From Methylobacterium brachiatum (GTDB lineage: Bacteria > Pseudomonadota > Alphaproteobacteria > Rhizobiales > Beijerinckiaceae): a stretch of 64,000 nt of DNA. This document shows, one piece after another, positions 44,654 through 55,554 of the stretch; positions within the stretch are counted from its first letter, which is position 1, and every line of letters starts with the position of its first letter. The notes beneath the pieces were generated by a model. That model was not told where the DNA came from. It ran no database searches and worked only from the letters and a program-made list of their open reading frames with translations. Position numbers and translations under genes: made by a program. The stretch lies in contig NZ_JAJALK010000004.1 of assembly GCF_020523825.1 (NCBI RefSeq), positions 62,001 to 126,000 on the forward strand, written 5' to 3'.

Positions 44654-46372
44654 ATGCATCGCGTCGTGAAGTCTCACGTCCAGGCATTCCGTGATGAGTT
44701 TGCGTTAAAGCTCGACGAGTCGAAGTTGTTCGAAGCATTCTGTGCTTACTGCATCGCCAAGCAGTTTACATTCGAAAACGTCAATCCGGATTTGTTGACT
44801 TATGAGGGAGCAGATCCGGGCATTGACTCAGCGTTCTACGCCATCAACGACCAAATAATAACAACACTATCCGAGGCTGAGAAGATATTTTCCAGTCGCA
44901 AAACAGATAATGCCGTCCGTCTCGTCTTTGTACAGTCGAAAACCTCTGAAGGCTGGCAGAAGCAAGAACTCGACGTTTTTTCAGCGGCGATTCAGGACTT
45001 TATATCGGAAAGTCCAAGCCATACATATTCAGAATATCTTGATGAGCAGAGAGAAATATTTAATCTTGTGATAAACAACGTTGGAAAAGTAAAATCGGGC
45101 AGACCCGATATTGATTGTTATTATGTTACGTCCGGGCCGCGTCTTGTAGCTGCGGAAATTCTTGCCGCGAAAAACGCCTTACAAGCCCGGCTTTGCGATG
45201 CGGGGCTCTTTGACGATTGCCGAGTGGTAGCCTTAGACAGAGACGAACTAATTAAATATTGGGTTGCGTCACGCGGCGCTTACAAAGCCCAATTCCGAGT
45301 TATCGGGTCAGCCTCTTTTCCTAAGAGCGCTGGCATCGAAGAAAGTTATGCAGTAACCGTCTCTGCCCGCGATTTTGTGCAAGCTGTACTGGAAGACGAT
45401 CGCGGCAGCTTACGGCGTAGTATCTTCGATGAAAATGTCCGCGATTTTATTTCTTTCGATGACAGCGCCATAAACTCTGAGATAGTCGGCTCGCTGATTT
45501 CACCTTCCTCATCATCACGATTTGGAATTTTGAACAACGGAATTACAATCATTTCTCCGGAAGTTCGGCTTCAAAGCAATGAGATGTATATTGAGGACTA
45601 TCAGATAGTGAACGGCTGCCAAACATCTAACGTTTTGTTTGAAGCTCGCAAAGACATCCCCCAAGACGCCACGTTGATGGTCAAAATCATTGAAACGCGA
45701 GATCAAGCAATCGTCGATTAGATTGTAAGATCTACAAATAGACAAAACAAAATTGAGGATCATCAATTTTTAGCTACAATGGACAGCGTCAAAAGCATAG
45801 AAAAATATTTTAACGTGAGGAGTGAAGATGATGAACGTCGCCTATTTTTCGAAAGAAGGCCGCATCAATACAGCAAAGACAATATCCCGAGCATAAGAGT
45901 ATTTGATATTAAGGAAATCGCTCGATGCTGCGGCGCAATGTTTTTTGATAGGCCCGACCTATCTAGTCGGTATCCAAACCAACTTGTAGAAGACCTCAGG
46001 GAAATTGTCTTCTCCGCCACAAACAAAGAGGAAATTTTCTACACGTCGTCTTTTGCACATTATCGACTGAAACTTCATCTAAGCAATAATCGTATTGACC
46101 CCATATTCAATCAACTCCGCTGGTATGCCCTGATGGGAGTAAAATATTACATATGCGGCCCGAATACGGCGGACGTGCGAAGTTCTAAAGTCGAAAAACA
46201 ATGTGAAAAAATCAATGATTTTTTTACGGCGAATGACCCGTCAACATTGAGTCAATGGGAACGTCTTGCCGGGGCTTTTAAAGCACTCGGCCCCTTCGAT
46301 CGAGACCGCATCAAAGCGTCAAGGTTCGTGCAAGAGGTCAGAGAAGCCGCCTTATCGATCAGAGCCTCCTGA
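44654..46372 (+). pseudogene. AIPR-family abortive phage infection gene interrupted by an amber codon
   Basis: One frame of 572 residues is split by TAG at 45719-45721. The first part (MHRVVKSHVQAFRDEFALKL, then RFGILNNGITIISPEV and YQIVNGCQTSNVLFEARKDI) matches the AIPR domain. The frame continues after the stop as IVRSTNRQNKIEDHQFLATM, then IEKYFN, which is the conserved family block. A single base change restores the gene. AT-rich relative to all neighbours, so recently acquired. GAGAGGAAAAG precedes the ATG. Its end lies 28 bases from the fabF stop. Confidence 0.85.
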
Positions 46373-46400
46373 CGTACGTCTCTGGGTGATGCGGTACCTT

Positions 46401-47660
<1,260 letters not shown>

Positions 47661-47792
47661 GCTACCTGTCCCGTCTCAAGACCGTCTTGGGAAGCGCGCC
47701 CCGCCGCCATCGACGCCGGCTTGCCACCGGAGCGCATCTTGAACAACCGATTGCGGCCGGATCCGTGCCCGCCCGACCGCGAAACGCAGAAC

Positions 47793-47823
47793 GGCGCGGG
47801 GGCTGCTTCGCCTCACCCGCGCC
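47793..47823 (-). terminator. hairpin between acpP and fabF
   Basis: GGCGCGGG, 15-base loop, CCCGCGCC: an 8-bp stem without a T-tract. It may limit read-through so that acpP transcripts outnumber fabF, or stabilise the acpP mRNA. Confidence 0.35.
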
Positions 47824-47845
47824 GCGTGAAACCGAATCCGGCGCC

Positions 47846-48085
47846 TCAGGCGGCCGAGTTCTTCTCCAGGAACTTCACCGCGTCGCCGACCGTCTGGATG
47901 GTCTCGGCGGCGTCGTCCGGGATCTCGACGTTGAATTCCTCCTCGAAGGCCATGACCAGCTCGACCGTGTCGAGGCTGTCGGCACCGAGGTCGTCGATGA
48001 AGTTGGCGCTCTCGACCACCTTCTCGGGCTCGACGCCCAGGTGCTCGACGACGATCTTCTTCACGCGCTCAGCGATATCGCTCAT
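47846..48085 (-). CDS. acpP: acyl carrier protein
   Basis: A 79-residue acidic protein. The phosphopantetheine Ser is in [21 protein letters not shown]-terminal [20 protein letters not shown] and C-terminal [15 protein letters not shown] match alphaproteobacterial AcpP. It lies between fabG and fabF, with 280 bases to fabG, a space that may hold its own promoter. Confidence 0.97.
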   Translation of the reverse strand: MSDIAERVKKIVVEHLGVEPEKVVESANFIDDLGADSLDTVELVMAFEEEFNVEIPDDAAETIQTVGDAVKFLEKNSAA

Positions 48086-48365
48086 CGGTCTTCCGTCCTC
48101 GTCCTTTTGGTCTGTCAGTCGTCTCGGGGTGGTGCCGTGGCCGCGCCGCGCCCCTTCGGGCTTGTTGGCGGGCCGGTGTCGATCGCGCGTGTTTCGAGGT
48201 GAACCGGGACGGCCCCGCCGGGGGGCCTTGGACTGAAAACCCGCTGAACCGTCAACCCCCTGTACGGCTGCGGGGCGTGGTAGCACAGGGTTCCCGCCCT
48301 GGCGAGAGCCGTTCAGATTCCCTTCACGGGTGTGGCACGCGCGTGTCGGACGGGGGTGTCGGGGC

Positions 48366-49103
48366 CTAGAACATCGCCATGCCGCCGTTCACGTGCAGGG
48401 TGTGGCCGGTGACGTAGGCGGCCTCCGCCGACGACAGGTAGATGCAGGCGGCGGCGACCTCCGCGCCCTCGCCGAGCCGCCCGGCCGGCACCCGGGCCAG
48501 GATGCCCTCGCGCTGCTTCTCGTTGAGCGCGTCGGTCATGGGGGAGCTGATGAAGCCCGGCGCGATGCAGTTGACCGTGATCCCGCGCGAGGCGACCTCG
48601 GCGGCGAGCGCCTTGGTCATGCCGACCAGCCCCGCCTTGGCGGCGGCGTAGTTGCCCTGGCCGGGATTGCCGGTCGAGCCCACCACCGAGCCGATATTGA
48701 CGATCCGCCCGGAGCGGCGGCGCATCATGCCCTTCACGGCCGCCCGCGAGAGCCGGAAGGCCGCGGTGAGGTTGACGGCGAGCACCTGCTCCCACTCGTC
48801 GTCCTTCATGCGCATGAACAGGTTGTCCCGGGTGATGCCGGCATTGTTGACCAGGATGTCGAGAGGCCCGATCGCCGCCTCGGCGGCCGGGACCAGGCCC
48901 TCGACCGAATCCTTGTCGGAGAGGTCGGCCGCCACCGGGCTCGCCCGCTCGCCGAGTTCCGCCGCGAAGGCCTCCAGCGCCGCCGGCTTCGTACCCGAGA
49001 GCGCCACGGTGGCGCCCTGGGCGTGCAGCGCGCGGGCGATCGCCTGGCCGAGGCCGCCGGTGGCGCCGGTCACGAGGGCTTTCCGGCCGGTGAGATCGAA
49101 CAT
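48366..49103 (-). CDS. fabG: 3-oxoacyl-ACP reductase, FabG
   Basis: A 245-residue short-chain dehydrogenase. The NADP-binding [29 protein letters not shown], the catalytic Ser in [20 protein letters not shown] with Tyr-x3-Lys, and C-terminal [16 protein letters not shown] identify FabG. It follows fabD after 19 bases. Confidence 0.96.
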   Translation of the reverse strand: MFDLTGRKALVTGATGGLGQAIARALHAQGATVALSGTKPAALEAFAAELGERASPVAADLSDKDSVEGLVPAAEAAIGPLDILVNNAGITRDNLFMRMKDDEWEQVLAVNLTAAFRLSRAAVKGMMRRRSGRIVNIGSVVGSTGNPGQGNYAAAKAGLVGMTKALAAEVASRGITVNCIAPGFISSPMTDALNEKQREGILARVPAGRLGEGAEVAAACIYLSSAEAAYVTGHTLHVNGGMAMF

Positions 49104-49122
49104 GCGGGTATCCCCTTATACG

Positions 49123-50064
49123 TTAGAGCGCGAAGGCCGCCACGTCCGCGGGCGTACCGATCGCCGTGGCCCGCGCCTGGGGCGCGATGCGCTTGACCAG
49201 GCCGGTGAGCACCTTGCCGGCGCCGAGCTCGTAGAACTGGTCGACCCCCGCGCCCGCCATGGCGGCGACGCTCTCGCGCCAGCGGACGGTGCCGGTGACC
49301 TGCTCGACCAGGGCCGCCCGGATCGCCTCGGGCTCGGCCACCGGGGCGGCCGTGACATTGGCGTAGAGCGTCACCCGGGGCGCCTTCAGGTCGACCTTGG
49401 CCAGGGCCGCCGCCATCGCGTCGGCGGCGGGCGCCATCAGCCGGCAATGGAACGGGGCGGAGACGTTGAGCATCACGGCGCGCTTGACCCCGCGCTCCGT
49501 GGCGATGCCGACCGCGCGCTCCACCGCAGCCCGGTCCCCGGACAGCACCACCTGGCCGCCGCCATTGTCGTTGGCGACGTCGCAGACCGCGCCGCCGGAT
49601 TCGAGCGAGGCCGCCTCGGCGATGCCGCGCGCGGCCTCGACATCGGTGCCGATCAGGGCCGCCATCGCGCCGACACCCGGGGCCACCGCCGCCTGCATGG
49701 CCTCGCCGCGCAGGCGCAGCAGCCGGGCCGCATCCGCGATCGACAGGCTGCCGGCGGCCGCGAGCGCCGCGTATTCGCCGAGCGAATGCCCGGCCACGCA
49801 GGACACGTCCCGGGCGAGGTCCAGGCCGCGCTCGGCCTCGAGCACCCGCAGGGCCGCGAGGCTCGCCGCCATCAGGGCCGGCTGGGCGTTGGCCGTGAGG
49901 GTCAGCTCCTCCACCGGCCCCTCGGCCATCAGCCGCGACAGCGGCTGGGACAGGGCGTCGTCGACCTCGTCGAGCACGGCCTTCGCCTGGGGGAATTCCT
50001 CCGCCAGCCCCTTGGCCATGCCGACCGCCTGGCTGCCCTGGCCGGGAAAGATGAGTGCGCGCAT
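49123..50064 (-). CDS. fabD: malonyl-CoA:ACP transacylase, FabD
   Basis: A 313-residue transacylase that loads malonate onto ACP. FPGQGSQAVGMAKGLAEEFP, the nucleophile elbow AGHSLGEYAALAAAG, the catalytic His region NVSAPFHCRLMAP, and LIFPGQGSQ at the very start all fit. First gene of the fab cluster. Divergent from rpoZ with a 268-base gap. Confidence 0.96.
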   Translation of the reverse strand: MRALIFPGQGSQAVGMAKGLAEEFPQAKAVLDEVDDALSQPLSRLMAEGPVEELTLTANAQPALMAASLAALRVLEAERGLDLARDVSCVAGHSLGEYAALAAAGSLSIADAARLLRLRGEAMQAAVAPGVGAMAALIGTDVEAARGIAEAASLESGGAVCDVANDNGGGQVVLSGDRAAVERAVGIATERGVKRAVMLNVSAPFHCRLMAPAADAMAAALAKVDLKAPRVTLYANVTAAPVAEPEAIRAALVEQVTGTVRWRESVAAMAGAGVDQFYELGAGKVLTGLVKRIAPQARATAIGTPADVAAFAL

Positions 50065-50254
50065 GGTCGGTCCTGTCGCTCTCGTCTCGTCGCGGTCGCC
50101 GTGCGACACGCGGCCCCTGTCGGCCGGAATTCTGGATTGCGCGGCGCGCACTCGCACCCGAGGGCGCGAGTGTCAACAATGCGTCGCACAATCCGCGAGG
50201 CCCGCCGCCCCGGCCATCGCCCGCCAGACGCGCGCCGGGCGCAACCCGCTGTGC

Positions 50255-50283
50255 TTGTTGCACAACGGCATTCCGTGTAGAGT
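50255..50283 (+). promoter_or_regulatory. candidate promoter for rpoZ
   Basis: TTGTTG, 17-base spacer, TAGAGT, about 50 bases before the rpoZ ATG. The match is moderate and unverified. Confidence 0.35.
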
Positions 50284-50332
50284 GAGGCCACACCCGACAT
50301 CACCCGTCGCTTAAGCTGAGGAGCCGCCCCGC

Positions 50333-50743
50333 ATGGCGCGCGTCACCGTCGAAGACTGCATCGAGAAGGTCGAGAACCGGTTCGAGCTCGTGCTGCTGGC
50401 GAGCCACCGGGCGCGCCTGCTGGCCGCCGGCGCCCCGCTCACCATCGACCGCGACCGCGACAAGAACCCGGTCGTGGCCCTGCGCGAGATCGGCGACGAG
50501 ACGATCACGGCCGACGACCTCAAGGAGCAGCTGATCCACTCGATGCAGAAATACGTCGAGGTGGACGAGCCGGAGGCCGAGACCGTGCCGCTGCTGTCGA
50601 GCTCGCCGGCCGCCGCCGCCGTGGCCCCGCAATCCTCCAGCGATGATTCGGCGGTCCAGTTCGACCGCATGAGCGAGGAGGACCTGCTGCGCGGCCTCGA
50701 GAACCTCGCTCCGCCGGTCGAGACCGACGACGAGGGCGAGTAA
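50333..50743 (+). CDS. rpoZ: RNA polymerase omega subunit
   Basis: A 136-residue subunit. [20 protein letters not shown], then [15 protein letters not shown] and [20 protein letters not shown] are the conserved omega core. A Glu/Asp/Ser-rich alphaproteobacterial tail follows (residues 80-136), which in Rhizobiales is often variable. Next gene is rsh, the usual rpoZ-rsh order in alphaproteobacteria and related groups, where omega and ppGpp act together at RNA polymerase. Confidence 0.96.
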   Translation: MARVTVEDCIEKVENRFELVLLASHRARLLAAGAPLTIDRDRDKNPVVALREIGDETITADDLKEQLIHSMQKYVEVDEPEAETVPLLSSSPAAAAVAPQSSSDDSAVQFDRMSEEDLLRGLENLAPPVETDDEGE

Positions 50744-50957
50744 GCCACCGAGCGAGCCGCACGACGTGGGTCTGGATGATCACGACTTGAACGAGACCGG
50801 ACCCGGCGGAGACGCCGGGTTCTCTCGTTCGGACGGCGATACGGTCGCAACCGGCGCTTTTCCGCCGCCGGGGGCTGGCGCGGGCACGCCCGTTGCGGGA
50901 GAGTCGGACGTGACCCCGACCCCGCGCGCCATCCAGGAACCGACGACGGCCCGGCGG

Positions 50958-53204
50958 ATGATGCGCCAGTACGAGCTCGTCGAGCGAGTCAAGCGCTACA
51001 ACCCGGCCGCCGACGAGGCTTTGCTCAACCGGGCCTACGTGTACGCCATGCAGGCGCACGGCACGCAGAAGCGCGCCTCGGGCGATCCGTTCTTCGCGCA
51101 TCCCCTCGAAGTCGCCGCAATCCTCACCGACCTGCATCTCGACGACGCCACCATCGTGGCCGCGGTCCTGCACGACACCGTGGAGGATACCGAGGCGACG
51201 CTGGAGGAGATCCGCCGGCTGTTCGGGCCGGAGATCGGCGCGCTGGTCGACGGCCTGACCAAGCTGAAGCGGCTCGACCTCGTCTCCAAGCAGGCCGCCC
51301 AGGGCGAGAATTTCCGCAAGCTGCTGCTTGCTGTCGCCGCGGATGTGCGCGTGCTGCTGGTCAAGCTGGCCGACCGCCTGCACAACATGCGCACGCTCCA
51401 GCACATGCGGGAGGACAAGCGCCACCGCATCGCCCAGGAGACCCTGGACATCTACGCGCCGCTCGCCGGCCGGATGGGCATGCAGGAGCTGCGCGAGGAG
51501 CTGGAGGACCTGGCCTTCCGCAACATCGAGCCGGAGGTCTACGCCACCATCACCCAGCGGCTCGCCCGCCTGACCGCCAAGTCGGAGCGGGTGGTCGAGA
51601 CCATCGCGCAGGTGCTGACGGAAAAGCTCTCCGCCCAGGGCATCACTGCCGAGGTCAGCGGCCGGCAGAAGCGGCCGTTCTCGATCTGGTCGAAGATGGA
51701 GCGGAAGTCGGTCGCCTTCGAGCAGCTGTCCGACATCTTCGGCTTCCGGGTGATCGTGGATACGGTCCAGGATTGCTACGCCGCGCTCGGGATCGTCCAT
51801 ACCAGCTGGCCGATGGTGCCGGGCCGGTACAAGGACTACATCTCGACCCCGAAGCAGAACGATTACCGCTCGATCCACACCACGGTGATCGGGCCGAAGA
51901 GCCAGCGCGTCGAGCTGCAGATCCGCACCCGGGCGATGGACGACATCGCCGAGTACGGCATCGCCGCCCACGCCCATTACAAGGAGCTCGGGATCGATTC
52001 GGCCAAGGAGGCGGCCCGCGAGGGCAGCGTGCATCCCAAGCTCGCGGCCGAGAGCGGCGCCTATCAATGGCTGCGCCGGACCATCGAGCTCCTGGCCGAG
52101 GGCGACAGCCCGGAGGAGTTCCTAGAGCACACCAAGCTGGAGCTGTTCCAGGATCAGGTGTTCTGCTTCACCCCGAAGGGCCGGCTGATCGCCCTGCCGC
52201 GGGGGGCGACGCCGATCGACTTCGCCTACGCGGTGCACACCGATGTCGGCAATTCGGCGGTGGGCGCCAAGATCAACGGCCGGATGGCGCCGCTGCTGCA
52301 CGAGCTCGCCAACGGCGACGAGGTCGAGATCAGCCGCTCGGACGGGGCCTCGCCGCCGGCCGCCTGGGAATCCCTGGTGGTGACCGGCAAGGCCCGGGCG
52401 GCGATCCGGCGGGCGACCCGGGCGGCGGTGCGCCGGCAATATGCCGGGCTCGGCCGCCAGATCCTGGACCGCGCCTTCGAGCGCGCCGCCAAGACCTTCT
52501 CCGAGGACAAGCTGCGGGGCGCCCTGCCGCGGCTCGCCCGGGCCACCACCGAGGACGTGTTCGCGGCGGTCGGGCGCGGCGAGATGTTTTCCGGCGACGT
52601 GGTGCGGGCGGTCTATCCCGACCATCGCGACGAGCGCCGGCCGTCCACGCCGCAGGGCGCGCTGAACGGCGCCGGCCGCCTCGTGCGCTCGGCCGACCAG
52701 ACCATGCGGCTGACCTTCCCGGGCGCCGAGGGCAAGGCCGAGGACCGCAGCGACGCGATCCCGATCCGCGGCCTCACAGGCGACCTGCCGGTGACCTTCG
52801 CGCCGAACGGCGGCGCCGTCCCGGGCGACCGGATCGTCGGCATCCTGACCCCGGGCGTCGGCGTCACCGTCTACCCGATCCAGTCGGCGGCGCTCGCGGC
52901 CTTCGACAACGAGCCCGAGCGCTGGCTCGACGTCCGCTGGGATACCGAGGCCTCGGGCAGCGAGCGGTTCCCGGCCCGGCTGGCGCTGAAGTCGATCAAC
53001 GAGCCCGGCGTGTTCGCCCAGATCGCCCAGGTGATCGCCGACCACGACGGCAATATCGACAACATCTCGATGAAGCGCCGCACCCAGGACTTCACCGACA
53101 TCACCATCGACCTGTCGGTCTGGGATCTCCAGCACCTGACCGCGATCATCGCGGAGCTGCGCGGCAAGCGCCCGGTCAACAGCGTCGAGCGCGTGAACGG
53201 CTAG
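50958..53204 (+). CDS. rsh: bifunctional (p)ppGpp synthetase/hydrolase, Rsh
   Basis: A 748-residue RelA/SpoT homologue. Domains in order: the HD hydrolase with VAAVLHDTVEDTEATLEEIR, the synthetase with FEQLSDIFGFRVIVDT and DYRSIHTTVIGPKSQRVELQ, the TGS domain VFCFTPKGRLIALPRGATPI, and the C-terminal ACT domain VFAQIAQVIADHDGNIDNIS. The HD motif appears intact, so hydrolysis and synthesis are both expected. The start at MMRQYELVERVKRYNP agrees with other alphaproteobacteria, but the frame is open to a GTG at 50766, and a GTG at 50910 follows GGGAGAG; either would add a non-conserved leader of up to 64 residues. Confidence 0.95.
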   Translation: MMRQYELVERVKRYNPAADEALLNRAYVYAMQAHGTQKRASGDPFFAHPLEVAAILTDLHLDDATIVAAVLHDTVEDTEATLEEIRRLFGPEIGALVDGLTKLKRLDLVSKQAAQGENFRKLLLAVAADVRVLLVKLADRLHNMRTLQHMREDKRHRIAQETLDIYAPLAGRMGMQELREELEDLAFRNIEPEVYATITQRLARLTAKSERVVETIAQVLTEKLSAQGITAEVSGRQKRPFSIWSKMERKSVAFEQLSDIFGFRVIVDTVQDCYAALGIVHTSWPMVPGRYKDYISTPKQNDYRSIHTTVIGPKSQRVELQIRTRAMDDIAEYGIAAHAHYKELGIDSAKEAAREGSVHPKLAAESGAYQWLRRTIELLAEGDSPEEFLEHTKLELFQDQVFCFTPKGRLIALPRGATPIDFAYAVHTDVGNSAVGAKINGRMAPLLHELANGDEVEISRSDGASPPAAWESLVVTGKARAAIRRATRAAVRRQYAGLGRQILDRAFERAAKTFSEDKLRGALPRLARATTEDVFAAVGRGEMFSGDVVRAVYPDHRDERRPSTPQGALNGAGRLVRSADQTMRLTFPGAEGKAEDRSDAIPIRGLTGDLPVTFAPNGGAVPGDRIVGILTPGVGVTVYPIQSAALAAFDNEPERWLDVRWDTEASGSERFPARLALKSINEPGVFAQIAQVIADHDGNIDNISMKRRTQDFTDITIDLSVWDLQHLTAIIAELRGKRPVNSVERVNG

Positions 53205-53652
53205 GGTGCCCGGCCGCCGGATCGGATCCCGGGACGGCGCCAGCCCGCCTGATCGCAAGGGCCCAACAGCGAGGCGATCGGGCGCGCGCAAGATGACCGG
53301 TCGCTCGAACACCCAATAGACCTAAGGTTTATCGGATCAACTCAGGTCTTTCATCCCAAGGACTCGGCGCGATACGTCGCGATACGACTTTTTTCTCGAC
53401 GTCCCAGGGAAACCGCGCTATCGAGAGCCGCATTCCTTCCGGTTGACTTGACAGGGCTGTGTTTCGCCCGAATGGTTGAAACGCCCGGGCGACGGTCACC
53501 CCGGAAGGGGACCACGCTTTTCCGTCCCGGATTTCTTTCTATCTCGTCATTCGTTCACGACGATACGGCCTGGGTTTTCCGCCCGGATTTCGAGCAGCCG
53601 TTTCAGCACACGATTTCCGGCAACCCATATTCTTTCAGGATTCGACTCATCC
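53205..53652. other. intergenic region before the NYN gene
   Basis: No gene seen. Two direct GCGATACG copies lie near 53369-53386. A short GTCG/CGAC stem with a following T6 run (53376-53394) could be a weak rsh terminator. TTGACA near 53446 may be a -35 box for the NYN gene. Confidence 0.45.
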
Positions 53653-54294
53653 ATGGCAGCACCGCAGCGCAGCGCCCTCTTCATCGACGGCGCCAACCTC
53701 TACGCGACCACCAAGGCCCTCGGCTTCGATATTGACTACAAGAAGCTGCTCAAGGAATTTCAGGCTCGCGACAACCTGCTGCGCGCGTTCTACTACACCG
53801 CGATGATCGAGGATCAGGAATATTCCTCGATCCGGCCGCTGATCGATTGGCTGGATTACAACGGCTACCGCGTCGTGACCAAGCCCGTGAAGGAGTTCAC
53901 GGACTCGATGGGCCGGCGCAAGTACAAGGGTAACATGGATATCGAGCTGGCGATCGACGCCCTCGAGCTCAGCCCGCATATCGACCACATGGTGCTGTTC
54001 TCCGGCGACGGCGACTTCCGCTCGCTGGTCGAGGCGATGCAGCGGCGCGGCGTCAAGGTGACGGTGATCTCCACCATCCAGACCCAGCCGGCGATGATCT
54101 CCGACGAGTTGCGGCGGCAGGCCGACGAGTTCGTGGATCTCGCGAGCCTCTCGAACCGCATCGGCCGCGAGCCGAGCGAGCGCCCGGTCCGGGCTGCCGG
54201 CGAGACCGCCAGCCGCTACCGCGGCGAAGCCCGCCCGAGCCCGGCCCTCGAGAACCGCTACGGCATCCGCCAGCCGGAATCCGAAGAGGGCTGA
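53653..54294 (+). CDS. NYN domain ribonuclease-like protein (LabA/DUF88)
   Basis: A 213-residue PIN-fold protein of the NYN (YacP/LabA) group. Catalytic acids are in SALFIDGANLYATTKALG, KYKGNMDIELAIDALEL and MVLFSGDGDFRSLVEAMQRR, the three acidic corners of the metal site. The C-terminal 55 residues are Arg/Glu/Ser-rich and probably disordered. The conserved neighbourhood with rpoZ-rsh and smpB-dapA suggests RNA processing, but the substrate is unknown. Confidence 0.88.
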   Translation: MAAPQRSALFIDGANLYATTKALGFDIDYKKLLKEFQARDNLLRAFYYTAMIEDQEYSSIRPLIDWLDYNGYRVVTKPVKEFTDSMGRRKYKGNMDIELAIDALELSPHIDHMVLFSGDGDFRSLVEAMQRRGVKVTVISTIQTQPAMISDELRRQADEFVDLASLSNRIGREPSERPVRAAGETASRYRGEARPSPALENRYGIRQPESEEG

Positions 54295-54309
54295 GACCGG
54301 GGCCAAGCG

Positions 54310-54876
54310 TCAGGCGCTGCCGTCGAGCCAGTCGATCACCTGCTGCGCGCTGCGATCGGCGGGGAAGACCGGGTAGAAAACCTGGCTGACGACGCCGTCG
54401 TCGATCACCAGGGTGAGGCGGCGCATCAGAACTTGCCCGCCCGCCTGGAAGACCGGCAGGCGCGCGGCCATCGTAAAGGCCCGGTGCGGATCGGCGAGCA
54501 GCGGGAAGGTGAGGCGCAGCCGCTCGGCCGCCTCCCGCTGGTAAACGCTGGTCTGGGTCGAGAGGCCGTAGACCTGGGCGACGCCGCGCCCCCGCAGGGC
54601 GGCATGGTTATCCCGGAAATCGCAGGCCTGCGGGGTGCAGCCCCGGGCGCCCGGAATCGCGTCCCAATCCGGCGTCAGGGCCGGCTGTCCCGGCTCGCCG
54701 GTGCGGGGGTAGGCATAAGCGACCGTGCGACCGGTCAGGCGCGCGAGCGACACGGTCGTGCCGTCGGTCGCCGTCAGCGCCACGTCGGGCAGCCTCATCC
54801 CGCGCAGGTGATCGGCGGCGCCGTCATCCACGGGGGCGGGGAGGTCGGCGGGCAAGGCGTCGGGACTGGGCTGCAT
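54310..54876 (-). CDS. peroxiredoxin-like redoxin protein
   Basis: A 188-residue thioredoxin-fold protein. The peroxidatic Cys and a resolving-type Cys lie close together in AIPGARGCTPQACDFRDNHA, the Bcp-like pattern, followed by VYGLSTQTSVYQREAAERL. The Arg near the C-terminus is in MRRLTLVIDDGVVSQVFYPV. GGAGCC ribosome site before the ATG. Convergent with the NYN gene. Confidence 0.82.
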   Translation of the reverse strand: MQPSPDALPADLPAPVDDGAADHLRGMRLPDVALTATDGTTVSLARLTGRTVAYAYPRTGEPGQPALTPDWDAIPGARGCTPQACDFRDNHAALRGRGVAQVYGLSTQTSVYQREAAERLRLTFPLLADPHRAFTMAARLPVFQAGGQVLMRRLTLVIDDGVVSQVFYPVFPADRSAQQVIDWLDGSA

Positions 54877-54954
54877 GGGCGGCTCCTCGGATCGCGCGAG
54901 CCTAGAGCGCCGCGGGCCGAAGGTGAATCGCCAGTTTTGGACTTCGCCTAGCCA

Positions 54955-55047
54955 GACATCACGCGCGGAGCGACGTGAGCCCGGGGCAGCGCGACATCCG
55001 GAGATCGCGCACTGCCCTGGGTTGCTTCGCTGCGCTCGCAATGACGG
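54955..55047. repeat. family B palindromic repeat, copy 2
   Basis: Imperfect inverted repeat with right arm ACTGCCCTGGGTTGCTTCGC (then TGCGCTCGCAATGAC) and left arm GCGCGGAGCGACGTGAGCCC, related to copy 1 at 41710. It separates the peroxiredoxin-like gene and smpB. Confidence 0.6.
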
Positions 55048-55064
55048 AAGGGCCGTGAACCGAT

Positions 55065-55538
55065 CTACCCCCGGTCCCGCAGCAGCCGCGCCCGGTCGCG
55101 CTGCCAGTCGCGCTCCTTGGCGGCCTCGCGCTTGTCGTGGGCCTGCTTGCCCTTGCCCAGGCCGAGCTCGATCTTCGCCCGGCCCTTGTCGTTGAAGTAG
55201 ATCTTCAGCGGCACCACCGTGTAGCCCTGGCGCTGGGTGGCGCCGATCAGCTTGTTGATCTGGCGGCGATGCAGCAGCAGGCGGCGCGGGCGCTTCGGCT
55301 CGTGGTTGAAGCGGTTCGCCTCCAGATATTCCGGGATATAGGCGTTGAACAGCATCAGGTCGGTGCCGGAGGGGCCGGCATAGGCCTCGCCGATCGTCGC
55401 CTTGCCGCCGCGCAGGGACTTCACCTCGGTGCCGGTCAGGGCGATGCCGGCCTCGAGCGTGTCCTCGATCGTGTAGTGGAAGCGCGCGGCACGGTTGTCG
55501 GCGACGACGCGCCGACTGGGCTCCGGTTTCGGGGCCAT
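55065..55538 (-). CDS. smpB: SsrA-binding protein, SmpB
   Basis: A 157-residue RNA-binding protein that takes tmRNA to stalled ribosomes. [20 protein letters not shown], then [60 protein letters not shown], and the basic C-terminal tail [19 protein letters not shown] are all present. It lies 16 bases after dapA, as in many Rhizobiales. Confidence 0.97.
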   Translation of the reverse strand: MAPKPEPSRRVVADNRAARFHYTIEDTLEAGIALTGTEVKSLRGGKATIGEAYAGPSGTDLMLFNAYIPEYLEANRFNHEPKRPRRLLLHRRQINKLIGATQRQGYTVVPLKIYFNDKGRAKIELGLGKGKQAHDKREAAKERDWQRDRARLLRDRG

Positions 55539-55554
55539 GTGTGTGTGACTCTCC

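Noticed and set aside
48201..48230. GGCCCC/GGGGCC hairpin between acpP and fabG
   Set aside because: Short stem without a T-tract in very GC-rich DNA; chance pairing is likely.
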